A DNA stretch of 39,462 bases from Verrucomicrobiota bacterium (GTDB lineage Bacteria; Verrucomicrobiota; Verrucomicrobiia; Chthoniobacterales; UBA10450). The stretch is taken from the NCBI GenBank assembly GCA_003219465.1, contig QHOX01000167.1:1-39462 (forward strand). The letters are read 5' to 3'. Positions 16,163 to 24,774 of the stretch are shown here, one piece after another (positions within the stretch are counted from its first letter, which is position 1; each line of letters begins with the position of its first letter). Under the pieces are notes generated by a model, which saw only the letters and a program-made list of their open reading frames with translations, made no database searches and was not told where the DNA came from. The translations under genes and the position numbers were made by a program.

Positions 16163-18925
16163 CTACGGTTTAGCCGACCCGAGCAGAATCGTCTCTTTCA
16201 AATGCTGCTGGACGATCCGGATCCGCTGTGAATCGGTGATCTTCGCATGGCTGGAGCCGTCCATCACGTACAATGTGTCGATCGCCGCGCCAGCCTGGGT
16301 GTTAACTCGAGAAAGAGGCACCAAAACATTTTCGCGATCGAGACAGCTCAGCACATCATAAAGCAGACCGATCCGGTCCGGGGCTTGAAACTCAACGAGC
16401 GTGTAAGTCGGATGCGTTTTGTTGTCGATCGCGATGCGAGTCGGAAAGTCAATTCCCACCGCGGCACGATGGCTCGAGCGCTTCGCTTTTTCGATCGATG
16501 GAACAAAGTCGAAGCTCTCGTCCTCGAGTGCTCGACGCAGTGTTTGTTCTACAAGTTCGAAATCGCGCGGGTTCGAAACGGGTTGCGCTCTTGTGTCGCA
16601 CACGCGGAAAACGCCAAGCACTGCGTTATCGCCGCGCGGGAAAACATCGGCGCTCAAAATGTTCAGCGGCACGACCGACAATGAGCCGGCTATTTTCGCC
16701 AGGAGCCGTTCGCGCTCCCACGTGCAGAAGGTCATCACCGTGTGCCCCTGCTCGGGCACGATCTTCCACTTCACTGCCGGAGCGAGCGGAGACTCTTTCT
16801 CGGTGGAAACGCTCTCCAGAAAAGACCGCAACAACTTCACGTGCTCGATAATCTCCGGCACGCCAGTCGCCCGGAAATAATGATCAGGCATATATTCGAA
16901 ATGCGTTTCAATTTCCTCCGCGTAGTCGGGTGAAAGATTCTGGGCGACAGAGGCGCGCAGGCTTTCGCGTGCGATTCTGGTTTGTTCGTAATAAGACTTT
17001 CGGTCGGCGAGGTAACGCGAAGTCTGGTGAAACAATTGCCACACCAGCGATTCCTTCCAGTCCGACCACGCGTCGGCGCTTGTGCCCTGGCCATCAGCGA
17101 GAGTAAGCAGCATGAGCGCGTCGAGGTTTTTTTGGTCTTTCACAGTCTGCGCAAATTCCATGATTGTTGCGGGATCATCGAGGTTCCGTTGCTGCGACAT
17201 TGTGGACAAGGTGAGGTGATGATCGACGAGCCGTATCAGCGATTTCCGCCGTTCGGAAGCCAATTGCAGACGGGCCGCAACGCGCTGGGCGAACAGCGCG
17301 CTGGCTTCGGAGTGTGGCCGGCCCACGGCCTTGCCGCTGTCGTGAAGGAGAAGTGCGAGATACAGAACCAGTGGGTCCGCGAGTTGTTCAAACAATTTGC
17401 GATAATGAATCAGCTTCGGATCATCGGTTTCCGCCAATGCATCAAGTTTGTCGATGCATACCAGCGTGTGCTCGTCGGCAGTATACCGGTGCAAGAACTC
17501 GTGCTGCACAAGGCAGGTAAGCTGGCCGAATTCGGGAATGTACCGGCCAAGAAAATCCACCCGATGCATCATCCGCAGGATGCGTCCCACTTTGCCTTTC
17601 TGCGACAGAATCGATGTGAAGATCACACGCGGTCCGCGCGCATACTGATATGTTCGGGTTGCGTGGCGAAGGCTTCTGCTCAATAAATCTTCCAGTTCCG
17701 GGCTGAGATCGAGGTCACGCTCCTGCGCCAATTCAAATGCGCGCATCATCTGCTCAGGGTCGCTGCGAAAAATATCGCGCCGTGCCGGATACAGTTGTTT
17801 GTTTCGAACGTAGAAGGAATCACCAACTGGAGTCTTGTGCGCTCGTGTTAACGGGAGGAAACTGAAAAGAGCGCGGGTTTTGCTCGTAACGTGTCCGCTC
17901 ACGAACTGTTCCGTAATTCGTTCCGTCACGCGCAGAATGTTTCGCGTGTGGTGGTAGCAGTCGCGCATAAGCGCCTCGCTACGAAGCTGGCCTTTTCGCG
18001 GCGAATAACCGAGCCGGCTTGCGATTTGTTCCTGCAAATTCATGTGCAGCATGTCGGTGGCGCGCCCGGTCGCGTAATGCAAGTCTGTGCGCAAGCGAAG
18101 AAGAAAATCGTACGCACGCTCGATCCGGCGCTGATCGCTTTCGCTTAGCCAATCTTTGCCGACGAGTTGGTTTGTGCTGAGCGAACCCTCTTTGAAGTAA
18201 GTAATCCAAAGCAGATTTTGATAGTCGCGCAGTCCGCCACAGCCGCTCTTCAGGTTGGGCTCTTGCAGATAAACGCTGTCGCCGAATTTTTTGTGTCGGG
18301 AGACTTGGTCCTTCATGCGTAGCTCGACGTAGTCGCGTTCGTGTCCGACGACGCATTTAGAACGAAATTGTTCCCGAAATTCTCTCGCCAGTTCTGTGTT
18401 GCCGGCGAGAAACCGCGCCTCCAGCATCGCAGTCTTTGTGCGCATGTCGCTGTTGGCCTGCGCGATGGCTTCTTTGATCGAACGCGTGGAGTGTCCAACT
18501 TTGAATCCGCTGTCCCACAACAGATATAGGATCTGGTTCACCATCTCCTCCAAGTGTGGCGAAACTTCGGCGCGCTGCTGGTGCAACAGCATAACGTCAA
18601 CGTCGCTGAACGGATTGAGCTCGCCCCGGCCATATCCGCCAAGAGCAATCAGCGTCAGGGGCACCTCTTCGCGGTTTTCACGAGCCGCCGCGGACGACGC
18701 AGCGCCGAAGACGTATCGCAACAAAACATCAACCAGTTCCGCTCGACGCGCGCAAATTTCGCGCCCACCTCCACCAGCCTGGTGCCTCAGGCGCAAGCGG
18801 TGCTCTTCCACCTTCAGAAATTTTTTGTATAGCGGAAGGACCTCGGTGGGACGCCTGGTGCCTGTAGGTGCGAGGCTGCTTTCGGCATGCGCCAAAACTT
18901 TCTCCAATTCTCGAGATGCGTTCAT
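16163..18925 (-). CDS. glnD: Bifunctional PII uridylyltransferase / uridylyl-removing enzyme GlnD
   Basis: About 920 residues from the ATG at 18925, which has a GGGG ribosome binding site; the frame is open a further 16 codons to a TTG. The nucleotidyltransferase domain holds GGYGRGELNPFSDVDVMLL at roughly residues 95-115, with the G-G-x-G-R and D-x-D residues. Next is the helical GlnD linker with PNLKSGCGGLRDYQNLLW. The HD domain (HRYTADEHTLVCID and later LLLHDSGKAVG) supplies uridylyl-removing activity. Two ACT domains follow at the C-terminus (TVMTFCTWERERLLAKIAGSL and YTLVEFQAPDRIGLLYDVL), which sense glutamine. It modifies PII to set nitrogen assimilation. No glnB or amtB neighbour is in the window. 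Length and domain order are normal. Confidence 0.95.
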   Translation of the reverse strand: MNASRELEKVLAHAESSLAPTGTRRPTEVLPLYKKFLKVEEHRLRLRHQAGGGGREICARRAELVDVLLRYVFGAASSAAARENREEVPLTLIALGGYGRGELNPFSDVDVMLLHQQRAEVSPHLEEMVNQILYLLWDSGFKVGHSTRSIKEAIAQANSDMRTKTAMLEARFLAGNTELAREFREQFRSKCVVGHERDYVELRMKDQVSRHKKFGDSVYLQEPNLKSGCGGLRDYQNLLWITYFKEGSLSTNQLVGKDWLSESDQRRIERAYDFLLRLRTDLHYATGRATDMLHMNLQEQIASRLGYSPRKGQLRSEALMRDCYHHTRNILRVTERITEQFVSGHVTSKTRALFSFLPLTRAHKTPVGDSFYVRNKQLYPARRDIFRSDPEQMMRAFELAQERDLDLSPELEDLLSRSLRHATRTYQYARGPRVIFTSILSQKGKVGRILRMMHRVDFLGRYIPEFGQLTCLVQHEFLHRYTADEHTLVCIDKLDALAETDDPKLIHYRKLFEQLADPLVLYLALLLHDSGKAVGRPHSEASALFAQRVAARLQLASERRKSLIRLVDHHLTLSTMSQQRNLDDPATIMEFAQTVKDQKNLDALMLLTLADGQGTSADAWSDWKESLVWQLFHQTSRYLADRKSYYEQTRIARESLRASVAQNLSPDYAEEIETHFEYMPDHYFRATGVPEIIEHVKLLRSFLESVSTEKESPLAPAVKWKIVPEQGHTVMTFCTWERERLLAKIAGSLSVVPLNILSADVFPRGDNAVLGVFRVCDTRAQPVSNPRDFELVEQTLRRALEDESFDFVPSIEKAKRSSHRAAVGIDFPTRIAIDNKTHPTYTLVEFQAPDRIGLLYDVLSCLDRENVLVPLSRVNTQAGAAIDTLYVMDGSSHAKITDSQRIRIVQQHLKETILLGSAKP

Positions 18926-19072
18926 CGCCCCTTTTGTTGCGGAACAATTTAGAACCGCAAATCCAAAAGCCAAAATCTGCGCACCGTCGCGCCGTAGGGT
19001 GCGGTGTCCTCAGCGCATCGGCAGTTGGCGTCCAATAAGACTCCGCTGAGGACAGCGACACTACAGAACAAC

Positions 19073-19603
19073 TCAGTATTTCAGAAAGGATGTGACCGGT
19101 GTCGGCTCGAGTCGCTTTCGGCCTTCGAGGAATTCCAACTCAATCAGAAATTGCGCCTCGACCAGATCCGCACCGGCTTTTCGGATAAGCAGCGCCGCGG
19201 CGGCCGAAGTTCCACCTGTGGCGAGCAAATCATCCACCAGCACCACTCGCTCACCCGCTCTCACGGCGTCGGTGTGCATTTCCATTTCCGCCTCGCCGTA
19301 TTCCAACGAGTACTTCGCGATTTCCGTTTTGTATGGAAGCTTCCCGCGCTTCCGAATCGGCACAAATCCAACTCCGAGTTCATAGGCAACGGCCGACCCA
19401 AAAACGAAACCGCGCGCATCGATCCCGACGATTTTGTCAATCTGTCTTCCGCGGCAGCGCTCCACAAAGAGATCGATGGAAGCGCGGAACAAGCCGGAGT
19501 GGCTCAAGACAGGCGTGATGTCTTTAAACACGATGCCTTTTTTTGGGAAATCGGGCACGTCACGCACGGCCGCTCGAAGCCTTTCAACTGTATCAGAGCC
19601 CAT
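19073..19603 (-). CDS. apt: Adenine phosphoribosyltransferase
   Basis: A 176-residue enzyme from ATG 19603; a longer TTG-started frame to 19639 adds residues that do not look like the family. The N-terminus has the family's VRDVPDFPKKGIVFKDITPVL. Then come IVGIDARGFVFGSAVAYEL and FVPIRKRGKLPYKTE, the flexible loop over the active site. The PRPP-binding motif is RVVLVDDLLATGGTSAAA near residues 120-137. It salvages adenine to AMP using PRPP. The gene ends 147 bases from glnD on the same strand, so co-transcription is possible. Confidence 0.96.
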   Translation of the reverse strand: MGSDTVERLRAAVRDVPDFPKKGIVFKDITPVLSHSGLFRASIDLFVERCRGRQIDKIVGIDARGFVFGSAVAYELGVGFVPIRKRGKLPYKTEIAKYSLEYGEAEMEMHTDAVRAGERVVLVDDLLATGGTSAAAALLIRKAGADLVEAQFLIELEFLEGRKRLEPTPVTSFLKY

Positions 19604-19872
19604 CGGCGCGAACGCTAGCGGACTGTAGGCCAACGTCAATCGGGGTCGCTATAGCAACCCCTGCATGAACCATCCCAGAGCAAGCATTGAGAAAGTTAGT
19701 GAGGCGCCCTTGCAGTTGAGCCGGTGGGTTACCAGTGCAAAAGCCCCCGATCCATCCACCAGCCAGGGCGCAGTTTGGACGTGTGCACGTAGCTGCCGGC
19801 CGTATCCGGGATGGCATGACAGTCGGTACGCAGCTTGAGCTCACAAACTTGGCGCCGGAACTGACTGCCCTC

Positions 19873-19911
19873 GGTTGCAGAGATTGCCAACAGAAAAGGG
19901 CAACCTAGAAT
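19873..19911 (+). promoter_or_regulatory. Sigma-70-like promoter of the tetrapyrrole operon with an overlapping inverted repeat
   Basis: TTGCCA (19884-19889) and TAGAAT (19906-19911) are separated by 16 bases; each differs from consensus at one position. The predicted transcription start is only a few bases before the GTG at 19923, so the leader would be almost absent. An inverted repeat GGTTGC (19873-19878) / GCAACC (19900-19905) brackets the -35 box and could be an operator. Confidence 0.5.
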
Positions 19912-19922
19912 AAGCTGCCCCA

Positions 19923-20717
19923 GTGGACCGTTACCTTCTCATTGCTTCGACAATCTGCTTTCTCGCCGCGGTTGTGCACACCGTTATCGAACTGCGTGCG
20001 GGAGTGTTCCGCCCGATGCGATTCAATTTCTTCGCCATCGGATTAGGTTTTATTTTTCAGACAGGTTTCCTGTGGATTCGAGGCCAGTACTTGGGACGTT
20101 GTCCGATCACGAACCTGTTTGAGGTTTTTATCTTTCTCGCCTGGTCAGTAGCCCTAATCTACATGCTGGTCGGTTCGGTTTATCGCCTTTCGCTGATGGG
20201 GGCGTTCACCGCGCCACTGGTATTGTTGCTGCAAGGTTTTGCCCTGATTACGCCGATCGATGCTCGGCATCCCGTAATCGTCCCGGCGAATTCCTGGCTT
20301 GAGTTTCACGCATCGATGTCGCTCGTGGCCTACGGTGTGTTCGCGCTAGCTTGCATCGCCGGTGTGATGTATCTGCTGCAGGAGCTCCAGCTGAAGACGC
20401 ACCATTTGCATTCGATCTTTTATCATTTACCGCCGCTGACCAACTTGTTCGCTGCGATCACGCGCCTGTTGTGGTGGGGTTTTGCGCTTTACACCATAGG
20501 CATCGTGAGCGGCTTTTTTACTGGTCACCCGTTGCCGCGTATTCAGGTGGTGGCTGCGATTGCGCTGTGGCTGCTGTACGCGGCAATCTTGCAAGCCCGC
20601 CATCTCAAGTGGCTCGCGCCAAAACGTGTGGCGGCGTTATGCATCATTGGCTTCAGCGCTGCTCTGGCGCTTCTGTGGGGAATCACATTTACCGCGGAAC
20701 TGCATCAGGTCCCATGA
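19923..20717 (+). CDS. HemX/CcsA-like cytochrome c assembly membrane protein
   Basis: A 264-residue multi-pass membrane protein from a GTG start. About eight hydrophobic segments can be read. The external loop between the second and third reads IRGQYLGRCPITNLFEVFIFLAWS; the conserved P-x-x-N-x-x-E-x-x-x-F-x-x-W string is the tryptophan-rich-type signature of the CcsA/CcmC superfamily. A His-containing stretch (NSWLEFHASMSLVAYGVFA) and a later LYTIGIVSG helix also match. The C-terminal WGxxWxWD of true CcsA is not evident, which fits the HemX subgroup found just before hemA. It may influence GluTR level or handle heme in the membrane. Its stop overlaps the hemA start (ATGA), so the two are translationally coupled. 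Confidence 0.85.
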   Translation: MDRYLLIASTICFLAAVVHTVIELRAGVFRPMRFNFFAIGLGFIFQTGFLWIRGQYLGRCPITNLFEVFIFLAWSVALIYMLVGSVYRLSLMGAFTAPLVLLLQGFALITPIDARHPVIVPANSWLEFHASMSLVAYGVFALACIAGVMYLLQELQLKTHHLHSIFYHLPPLTNLFAAITRLLWWGFALYTIGIVSGFFTGHPLPRIQVVAAIALWLLYAAILQARHLKWLAPKRVAALCIIGFSAALALLWGITFTAELHQVP

Positions 20718-21784
20718 ACCTGTTCTGTATCGGATTGAGCCATCACACCGCGAACGTGGCGACCCGGGAGCAGTTCGCGGGGAACGCCACAGCCGAATCC
20801 ATCGCGCGCCTAGCCGGCTGTGCCGAAGCGTTGCTCCTGACGACGTGCAATCGCGTGGAGGTTTACGCAGTCTCAGACAAACGCATTTCTACCGACGAAA
20901 TTGCGCGTTGTCTCATGGCAAAAACAAATCACGATCCGTACAATTACGCGCCGCCGTTTTATCGTTACGAGGACAACAAATGTGTCCAGCATCTCTTCCG
21001 GGTCGCCTCGGGGCTCGACTCGATGGTCGTCGGCGAGAGCGAGATATTCGGACAGGCAAAGAAGGCATACGAATCGGCCAGAACATCGGGAGCAGCCGGG
21101 CCGTATTTGCATCGTTTGTTTCAACGCGCGTTTCGCGTGGCAAAACAGGTGCGCACACACACGGACATTGCGCGCGGCGCGGTGTCGGTCGGTTCCGTCG
21201 CGGTCGAATTAGCCCAAAGAATTTTTGGCAAATTAAGCGAGTGCAAAGTGCTTGTACTCGGCGCGGGTGAAACCAGCGAGCGCACTGCACGTGCGCTTGT
21301 CTCGCGTGGCATCACTGATCTTCGGGTAAGTAATCGCTCGCTGGATCGCGCTCGCGAACTGGCACAGGACGTCGGCGGGCGTGCCGTGCCGTTCGATGAT
21401 TGGGTGATGCAATGCCGTGAGATCGATATTCTGCTCACCTCAACAGCGTCGGAAACACCGTTGCTGACATCTGAGATCCTCGCGCCGATGTTGTGGGAGC
21501 GCGTGGATCGTCCGCTTTTCGTCATCGATATCGCCGTTCCACGCAACGTCGATCCCAGCGTAAATGAACTGGAAGGCGTTTATCTTTACGACATCGATTC
21601 CATACGCTCGGTCGCGGAACAGTCGCTCGCGCTCCGACGGCAGCAGGTCGCAGCGGCTGAAGCGATCATTGCCGATCATGTCATTGAATTTGTCGACTCG
21701 ATCTCACGAGGATTGAATCGTCTCTCGCAGGCGGCCGAGTATTCCTCCCGCGGCGAAAATCCACTGCGCGCTTCCGAGCTGTAA
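20714..21784 (+). CDS. hemA: Glutamyl-tRNA reductase
   Basis: A 356-residue enzyme whose ATG overlaps the previous stop by four bases. The N-terminal catalytic domain has CIGLSHHTANVATREQF and LLTTCNRVEVYAV, with the nucleophilic Cys at about residue 45. GLDSMVVGESEIFGQAKKA follows near 105. The NADPH domain has KVLVLGAGETSERTARAL around 175. The helical dimerisation domain comes last. Its Pro-Arg-Asn-Val-Asp-Pro string (IDIAVPRNVDPSVNELEGV) is conserved. It reduces glutamyl-tRNA to glutamate-1-semialdehyde, the first committed step of the C5 route to 5-aminolevulinate. The C-terminal tail after the dimerisation helix is short. It is the second gene of the tetrapyrrole operon; hemL and hemB are not here. 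Confidence 0.96.
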   Translation: MNLFCIGLSHHTANVATREQFAGNATAESIARLAGCAEALLLTTCNRVEVYAVSDKRISTDEIARCLMAKTNHDPYNYAPPFYRYEDNKCVQHLFRVASGLDSMVVGESEIFGQAKKAYESARTSGAAGPYLHRLFQRAFRVAKQVRTHTDIARGAVSVGSVAVELAQRIFGKLSECKVLVLGAGETSERTARALVSRGITDLRVSNRSLDRARELAQDVGGRAVPFDDWVMQCREIDILLTSTASETPLLTSEILAPMLWERVDRPLFVIDIAVPRNVDPSVNELEGVYLYDIDSIRSVAEQSLALRRQQVAAAEAIIADHVIEFVDSISRGLNRLSQAAEYSSRGENPLRASEL

Positions 21785-21833
21785 GGAAAGCAGTCAGCTT
21801 CCCCTACAACGCATCGCGCGTTACATTTCCGCG

Positions 21834-22754
21834 ATGGTTGCGAAGATCACCCTCGGCACACGGGGCAGCGAGCTTGCGCGCGCACAGACTCTGCTGGTTG
21901 AGAAGGCAATTCGAAGCGTGCATCCGAACGTCGCAATCGAAACCAAAATCATCGTGACACGCGGCGATAACCCCAAAGTTGTCGATCTCCGCGCTGGTTG
22001 GAAAGGATTATTCACGGCGGAAATCGAGCGAGCGCTTCTCGCAGGGGAGGTAGATGTCGCCGTTCATAGCGCAAAGGACCTGCCAAGTGAAATTAGCATG
22101 GGAGCACAAATCGCCGCAGTTCTTCCGCGGGCGCCAGTCAATGATGTCCTGATTTCCAAACAGTCCGGCGGTCTCGCTGCGCTGCCTTGCGGCGCGACGG
22201 TGGCTACGGGCAGCGTACGAAGGCAACGTCAGCTGCTTTGGAACCGCGCAGACCTCAAGGTCGTTGATCTTCGCGGTAACGTACCAACCCGTTTGCGCAA
22301 ACTCGCCGAGAATGAGTGGGACGGCATTTTGTTAGCTCGCGCAGGACTGGAGCGCCTGGGCTTTTCGCCCAAGCGGACCGAAATCAACTTCGAAGCCGGG
22401 CAATTTTTTGTTGAGGTTCTTCCCCGCCAAATTTTTCTTCCCGCGGGTGGTCAGGGAATCATCGCTCTCGAAATTCGCACTGATGATGAAAGCACAAAAG
22501 CCCTTCTCGAGTCGGTAAGCGATCGCGAAACATTGCTTTGTCTGCACGCAGAGCGAGAATTTCTGCGTCGGCTGCAAGGCGATTGTAATTTTCCAGTTGC
22601 CGTGCATGCGACGACCAGGAACGGAAAGATGAAACTGCGGGCGCAAGTGTTTGAAGGTGAATCGCCGGCGCCACGACAAGCCGAAGTGCAGGGCAGTTGC
22701 GACGAACGTGACGCCCTGGCGGCAGAATTGCTGCAAAGGATCAGGCAGACCTAA
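21834..22754 (+). CDS. hemC: Hydroxymethylbilane synthase (porphobilinogen deaminase)
   Basis: A 306-residue enzyme starting at ATG. GTRGSELARAQT near residue 10 and DVAVHSAKDLPSEI near residue 75 are the substrate- and cofactor-contact motifs. Arg-rich GSVRRQRQLLW and VVDLRGNVPTRLRKL follow. The C-terminal domain has RRLQGDCNFPVAVHA, where the Cys carries the dipyrromethane cofactor (usual G-G-C-x-x-P appears here as G-D-C-x-x-P). It joins four porphobilinogen units into hydroxymethylbilane. It lies 49 bases after hemA and four bases before the cobA-hemD fusion, so one transcript is expected. Confidence 0.96.
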   Translation: MVAKITLGTRGSELARAQTLLVEKAIRSVHPNVAIETKIIVTRGDNPKVVDLRAGWKGLFTAEIERALLAGEVDVAVHSAKDLPSEISMGAQIAAVLPRAPVNDVLISKQSGGLAALPCGATVATGSVRRQRQLLWNRADLKVVDLRGNVPTRLRKLAENEWDGILLARAGLERLGFSPKRTEINFEAGQFFVEVLPRQIFLPAGGQGIIALEIRTDDESTKALLESVSDRETLLCLHAEREFLRRLQGDCNFPVAVHATTRNGKMKLRAQVFEGESPAPRQAEVQGSCDERDALAAELLQRIRQT

Positions 22755-22758
22755 GTGC

Positions 22759-24285
22759 ATGAGCAAAGACGCCATTAAAGCGGGGAAAGTCCATCTGGTT
22801 GGCGCCGGGCCAGGTGATCTCGGCTTGGTTACATTGCGTGCAAAGGAGTGCATCGAAAACGCGGATGCCATCGTTTACGATCATCTGGCAAATCCAGACG
22901 TGCTCGCCTGGGCACGGGACGACGCGGAAATCATTTATGCCGGGAAACAACCCGGCGAAAGCCGCACGCAGCAGCAAATCAACGCGCTGCTGGTTGAAAA
23001 AGCACGCGAAGGAAAGCAGGTCGTTCGGTTAAAAGGTGGCGATCCATTCGTGTTCGGCCGGGGCGCCGAAGAAGCGCAGGTGATCGCCAGCGCGGGAATT
23101 CCATTTGAAATTGTGCCTGGGATTACCTCGGCTATCGCGGGGCCGGCTTATGCAGGCATCCCAATGACGCATCGTGCGCATAACTCGCACGTGACATTGT
23201 TCACCGGGCACGAAGATCCAACCAAAACGGAAAGCGTAGTCGATTATGCGGCGCTGGCGAAACTTGGCGGCACACAAGTGATGCTGATGGGCGTGGAGCG
23301 ACTGGGAGACGTCACAAGCGAAATGCTGAAGAACGGTGTCCGCAGCGATTTGCCTGTCGCACTGGTTCGTTGGGCAACTACCGGGCAGCAGCAAACCCTT
23401 ACGGGCACGCTTTCGGATATCGCCCAAAAAGCTGCGGCGAACAGTTTTGAAGCGCCGGCAGTAGTGGTGTTTGGCGACGTAGTATCGTTGCGCGACACGC
23501 TAAATTGGTACGAGAAGCGCCCGCTTCTGGGAAAAAGAATTGTCGTCACCCGAACACGTAAGCAGGCGAGCGCGCTAAGCAACAAGCTTCGGGCCCTCGG
23601 CGCCCACGTCATCGAACTGCCCACGATCCGGATCGAGCCGCCGAGTAACTTGCGCGAATTCGCAGAACTCGTCCAGGACGCGCACATTTACGATTGGATC
23701 GTGTTCACTAGCGCTAACGGAGTGGAAGCGTTCTTCGATATTTTCTTCAAACTTTACGATGACGCCCGTGAAATCGGCGGAGTGCGCATCGCCGCGATCG
23801 GACCGGCCACGGCGCAACGCGTGAAGGATTTTCACCTGCACGTCGATCTTCAGCCGGAAGAATTCGTCGCCGAAGCGGTCGTGCGCGAATTCAAGAAACA
23901 GGGAAGCATCGAAAACGTGCGAGTCCTTTTGGTGCGCGCCGAGAAGGCGCGCGACGTTTTGCCCAAGGAACTGTCGGCCGCAGGAGCGATCGTGGACGAA
24001 GCGTTCGCGTACCGGACGGTGCCCGAGACGCGCGACACCAGGGGCGCGCAGCGGCAACTCGCTCAGGGTGGCGCCGACCTGATCACGTTCACCAGTTCGT
24101 CAACAGTCGAAAATTTTCTGGCCCTCGGCCTGCCGTGGCCGAAGGGAATGCGCATCGCCAGCATCGGCCCGATCACCTCAAGGACCGTGCGCGATCAGGG
24201 ACTCAACGTCGATATCGAAGCGCGCCGACACGATGTGGATGGGCTGGTGCAGGCGATCACTGAGCTGTTCGCTCAAAAAAACTAA
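22759..24285 (+). CDS. cobA-hemD: Fused uroporphyrinogen-III C-methyltransferase / uroporphyrinogen-III synthase
   Basis: A 508-residue two-domain protein starting at ATG 22759. Residues 1-250 are a SAM-dependent uroporphyrinogen-III methyltransferase: VHLVGAGPGDLGLVTLRA, VVRLKGGDPFVFGRGAEE, VPGITSAIAGPAYAGIPMTHR and LMGVERL. Residues about 262-508 are a uroporphyrinogen-III synthase: GKRIVVTRTRKQASALSNKL, DWIVFTSANGVEAFF, IAAIGPATAQRV, LITFTSSSTVENF and ASIGPITSRTVRDQGL. The synthase closes hydroxymethylbilane to uroporphyrinogen III, and the methyltransferase diverts it to precorrin-2 for siroheme and corrinoids. Such fusions occur in several phyla. No separate hemD is in the window, so this one polypeptide may serve both heme and siroheme. 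The four-base gap to hemC supports co-translation. Confidence 0.95.
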   Translation: MSKDAIKAGKVHLVGAGPGDLGLVTLRAKECIENADAIVYDHLANPDVLAWARDDAEIIYAGKQPGESRTQQQINALLVEKAREGKQVVRLKGGDPFVFGRGAEEAQVIASAGIPFEIVPGITSAIAGPAYAGIPMTHRAHNSHVTLFTGHEDPTKTESVVDYAALAKLGGTQVMLMGVERLGDVTSEMLKNGVRSDLPVALVRWATTGQQQTLTGTLSDIAQKAAANSFEAPAVVVFGDVVSLRDTLNWYEKRPLLGKRIVVTRTRKQASALSNKLRALGAHVIELPTIRIEPPSNLREFAELVQDAHIYDWIVFTSANGVEAFFDIFFKLYDDAREIGGVRIAAIGPATAQRVKDFHLHVDLQPEEFVAEAVVREFKKQGSIENVRVLLVRAEKARDVLPKELSAAGAIVDEAFAYRTVPETRDTRGAQRQLAQGGADLITFTSSSTVENFLALGLPWPKGMRIASIGPITSRTVRDQGLNVDIEARRHDVDGLVQAITELFAQKN

Positions 24286-24297
24286 ACCGTCAGATGG

Positions 24298-24341
24298 TTG
24301 AAGAGCTGAACAGTTACCCTGCCACTGCTTCAACTCTTCAA
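24298..24341. terminator. Long stem-loop between convergent cobA-hemD and rpsU
   Basis: TTGAAGAG-C-TGAA-CAGT pairs with ACTG-C-TTCA-A-CTCTTCAA around the loop TACCCTGCC, with one mismatch and one bulge. The element sits between two convergent genes. On the minus strand a run of seven T follows 12-18 bases after the stem, so it best fits a terminator for rpsU; on the plus strand no T-run follows. Confidence 0.55.
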
Positions 24342-24361
24342 TGGCTTTAACTTCGCTACCT

Positions 24362-24559
24362 TCAGGCGTTGAATCGGAACTTCATTCGCCCGCGCTTGGC
24401 GTTTGCTCTCGCCTTGCGGCGATGCTTTTGCGAAGGCGTTTCGAACGCGCGCAAACGGCGGACTTCCTCAAGAATGCCCTCGGCGTCCAGCTTGTTCTTC
24501 AGGCGTTTCAATGCGCGATCGACCGGTTCACCTTTGCGCACAATGACTTCTGGCATCAA
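24362..24559 (-). CDS. rpsU: Small ribosomal subunit protein bS21
   Basis: A 65-residue basic protein with the family's order: MPEVIVRKGEPVDRALKRLK at the start, a helix with LEEVRRLRAFETPSQKHRRK, and a basic Arg/Lys/Ala tail. A GGGGAG ribosome binding site lies nine bases before the first of two adjacent ATGs. It joins the 30S subunit near the anti-Shine-Dalgarno end of 16S rRNA. It stands alone on the minus strand, convergent with the tetrapyrrole operon; the usual dnaG/rpoD partners are absent. Confidence 0.95.
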   Translation of the reverse strand: MMPEVIVRKGEPVDRALKRLKNKLDAEGILEEVRRLRAFETPSQKHRRKARANAKRGRMKFRFNA

Positions 24560-24774
24560 TAATCACTCCCCTCGCTTTGGAAATACTTTAAGTCGGTGAG
24601 CCGGAGCGTACTCGGCGGAGCCTTGCGCGTCAAATCGCCTCAAAAAAAGCGATTGGACGCGAACACTGTCGATCGAGCGAGCACGAAAATCTGCGACCAA
24701 GCCCCGTGTTTTGCCTCGATTGCAGAATTCTTTCGCAACCGACTTGAAAAATCAGCAACCTTAATTATCAGATT

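Noticed and set aside
19640-19872. A possible structured RNA or short gene before the tetrapyrrole operon, including GGGGTCGCTATAGCAACCCC.
   Set aside because: The hairpin has no usable loop and no riboswitch core was recognised; the short frame has no known motif.
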